A model generated the notes under the pieces. That model saw only the letters and a program-made list of their open reading frames with translations, was not told the origin of the DNA and did not search any database. DNA of 6,678 bases from CALEAR01 sp035301485 (GTDB lineage: Bacteria > Pseudomonadota > Gammaproteobacteria > Pseudomonadales > Alcanivoracaceae), in assembly GCA_035301485.1 (NCBI GenBank), contig DATGUF010000036.1:1-6678 (forward strand), read 5' to 3'. How positions within the stretch are numbered: position 1 is the first letter of the stretch; every line of letters begins with the position of its first letter. Below, piece by piece: positions 5,008 through 6,678 of this stretch. The position numbers and the translations under genes are program-made.

Positions 5008-6678
5008 ATGAACAACACGGAACAGCAGTTTCTAAAATCACTGGACGATAAGTTGTGGAAGGCGGCCGATAAATTACGCGCCAACCTAGATGCTGCCAAC
5101 TATAAGCATATTGTGCTGGGTTTAATCTTTTTAAAATATGTGTCTGATGCGTTTGAAGAACGCCAAGAGCAGTTATTAGAACTGTTCCAAAACGATGACG
5201 ACGATAATATTTACTACTTGCCGCGCGATGTTTATGACAGCGACGAAGAATACCAAGAGGCGCTGCAAGAAGAGCTAGAACAACTCGACTACTACCGCGA
5301 AGCCAACGTGTTCTGGGTACCGAAAGCGGCACGCTGGAATACCATCAAAGAAAAGGTGGTGCTACCAACGGGCTCTGTATTGTGGCAAGACGAAGCCGGT
5401 AATGATGTAAAGCTACGCTCGGCGTCTTGGCTGGTGGATAACGCTTTAGAAGCCATTGAAAACAGCAACGCCAAGCTTAAAGGCATCCTCAACCGCATTA
5501 GCCAGTATCAACTGTATAACGATAAGCTCATTGGTCTGATTAACACCTTCTCTGACACCTCCTTTACCAAGCCTGTTTATGAAGGCGAAACCCTAGCGCT
5601 GCAAAGTAAAGACATTCTCGGCCATGTGTATGAATACTTCCTGGGTGAGTTTGCCTTGGCCGAGGGTAAGCAAGGCGGTCAGTATTACACGCCTAAAAGC
5701 ATCGTGACTTTGATTGTGGAGATGCTCGAACCCTACTCAGGGCGCGTGTATGACCCAGCCATGGGTTCCGGCGGCTTCTTTGTGTCCAGTAGCAAGTTTA
5801 TTGAGCAGCACGCCCAAGAGCAGAAGTACGATGCGGCTGAGCAGCTCAAGCACATTTCCATTTATGGTCAAGAATCTAACCCCACCACATGGAAGCTGGC
5901 CGCCATGAACATGGCCATTCGCGGCATCGACTTTAACTTTGGTAAAAAGAACGCGGACACCTTTCTAGACAATCAGCACCCTGATTTACGCGCTGATTTT
6001 GTCATGGCTAACCCCCCGTTTAACGTTAGAGACTGGTGGAGCGAATCACTGGCCGATGATGTGCGCTGGCAGTACGGCACCCCACCAAAAGGCAATGCTA
6101 ACTTTGCGTGGATGCAACACATGCTCCACCACCTTGCACCCACTGGCAGCATGGCGTTGCTACTGGCGAACGGCTCCATGAGCTCCAACACCAATAACGA
6201 AGGCGAAATCCGCAAGCGGTTGATTGAAGAAGACCTGGTCGAGTGCATGGTGGCCCTGCCGGGGCAGTTGTTCACCAACACCCAAATTCCCGCCTGTATC
6301 TGGTTTTTAACCAAAGACAAAGCCAATGGCATGGTGCGCAGCGAACGAAAACGTGACCGCCGTGGTGAGCTGCTGTTTATCGATGCCAGAAACATCGGTT
6401 ACATGCGCGACCGTGCGCTACGCGACTTCACCAATGAAGATATAGCCAAAATCACCGATGTTTACCACGCATGGCAGAGGGGTGAAGGCTATGAGGACGT
6501 AGCAGGCTTTTGTAAATCCGCCAGCTTAGAAGAAATTGCCAAGCATGATTTTGTCTTAACCCCTGGGCGCTATGTGGGTGCTGCCGAAGAGGAAGACGAC
6601 GGCGAGCCCTTTGCCGAGAAGATGGCGCGCCTAACCAGTACTTTAAAAGAGCAGTTTGCCGAGTCTGACCGACTAGAA
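5008..6678 (+). CDS. hsdM: Type I restriction-modification system methyltransferase subunit HsdM (partial, C-terminus outside window)
   Basis: This is 557 residues without a stop, translated by hand through to the last base of the window. HsdM with the specificity subunit HsdS methylates adenine N6 in a bipartite target, and with HsdR it forms the restriction complex. The N-terminal helical HsdM domain is at about 5-165 (LWKAADKLRANLDAANYKHI at 16-35, then LGLIFLKYVSDAFEER). The Rossmann methyltransferase domain follows. Motif X is QYYTP at 225-229, the SAM-binding motif I is DPAMGSGGF at 249-257, and the catalytic motif IV is NPPF at 335-338. LPGQLFTNTQIPACIWFL (about 416-433) and the LTPGRYVG motif (about 517-524) are typical of the family. 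GGAG lies five bases before the ATG. All key residues are intact, so the enzyme is probably active. hsdS and hsdR should lie downstream, beyond the window. Only the C-terminal tail appears to be missing. Confidence 0.95.
   Translation, partial: MNNTEQQFLKSLDDKLWKAADKLRANLDAANYKHIVLGLIFLKYVSDAFEERQEQLLELFQNDDDDNIYYLPRDVYDSDEEYQEALQEELEQLDYYREANVFWVPKAARWNTIKEKVVLPTGSVLWQDEAGNDVKLRSASWLVDNALEAIENSNAKLKGILNRISQYQLYNDKLIGLINTFSDTSFTKPVYEGETLALQSKDILGHVYEYFLGEFALAEGKQGGQYYTPKSIVTLIVEMLEPYSGRVYDPAMGSGGFFVSSSKFIEQHAQEQKYDAAEQLKHISIYGQESNPTTWKLAAMNMAIRGIDFNFGKKNADTFLDNQHPDLRADFVMANPPFNVRDWWSESLADDVRWQYGTPPKGNANFAWMQHMLHHLAPTGSMALLLANGSMSSNTNNEGEIRKRLIEEDLVECMVALPGQLFTNTQIPACIWFLTKDKANGMVRSERKRDRRGELLFIDARNIGYMRDRALRDFTNEDIAKITDVYHAWQRGEGYEDVAGFCKSASLEEIAKHDFVLTPGRYVGAAEEEDDGEPFAEKMARLTSTLKEQFAESDRLE

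Noticed and set aside
4967..5498. Minus-strand open frames opposite the start of hsdM
   Set aside because: They overlap the certain hsdM coding region, have no family motif, and no ribosome site was seen.
1..6678. CRISPR array, tRNA or rRNA gene, insertion sequence, integrase or DMSP lyase
   Set aside because: I looked for regularly spaced repeats, tRNA-like cloverleafs, transposase or integrase motifs and an extra lyase gene. I found none that could be supported.

Overview
The window looks like chromosomal DNA of a heterotrophic, probably marine gammaproteobacterium. This is inferred from the balanced base composition, a TRAP carboxylate transporter, an AcuR/AcuI acrylate module and a type I restriction-modification gene. 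No rRNA, tRNA or other taxonomic marker is present, so the assignment is loose.

Layout. Positions 1-4051 are a minus-strand block, read right to left. It starts with a promoter holding two similar TAGACCGA-type operator candidates (3995-4051). Next come an AcuR-like TetR repressor (3341-3979), the acryloyl-CoA reductase/YhdH-family gene acuI (2307-3290) and an AhpD-like CxxC peroxidase-related protein (1691-2263). These three genes are spaced 50 and 43 bases apart and look like one operon. It ends near an 11-bp perfect hairpin (1621-1649). After a 342-base control region come the periplasmic binding protein dctP (302-1348), an intrinsic terminator or attenuator (about 250-292), and the start of the small TRAP permease dctQ, cut by the window edge.

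From 4138 onward the strand switches. A small DUF2007/zinc-ribbon protein (4173-4580) may be translated from a leaderless mRNA. It is followed by an apparent C-terminal remnant of a McrC-type restriction subunit (about 4597-4770), then a leader region, then hsdM (5008 to the window end), the methyltransferase of a type I restriction-modification system. The right part therefore looks like the edge of a defence cluster that has turned over.

How the genes work together. AcuR probably represses its own operon until acrylate or a related compound appears. AcuI then reduces acryloyl-CoA with NADPH to propionyl-CoA, which detoxifies an electrophile made from DMSP or 3-hydroxypropionate. The CxxC protein may add thiol or peroxide protection. 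The TRAP system probably imports an organic acid, but no shared operator ties it to AcuR. No DMSP lyase is visible here. Apart from the mcrC remnant and the regulatory architecture, all genes belong to known families. I did not find an obviously new system.
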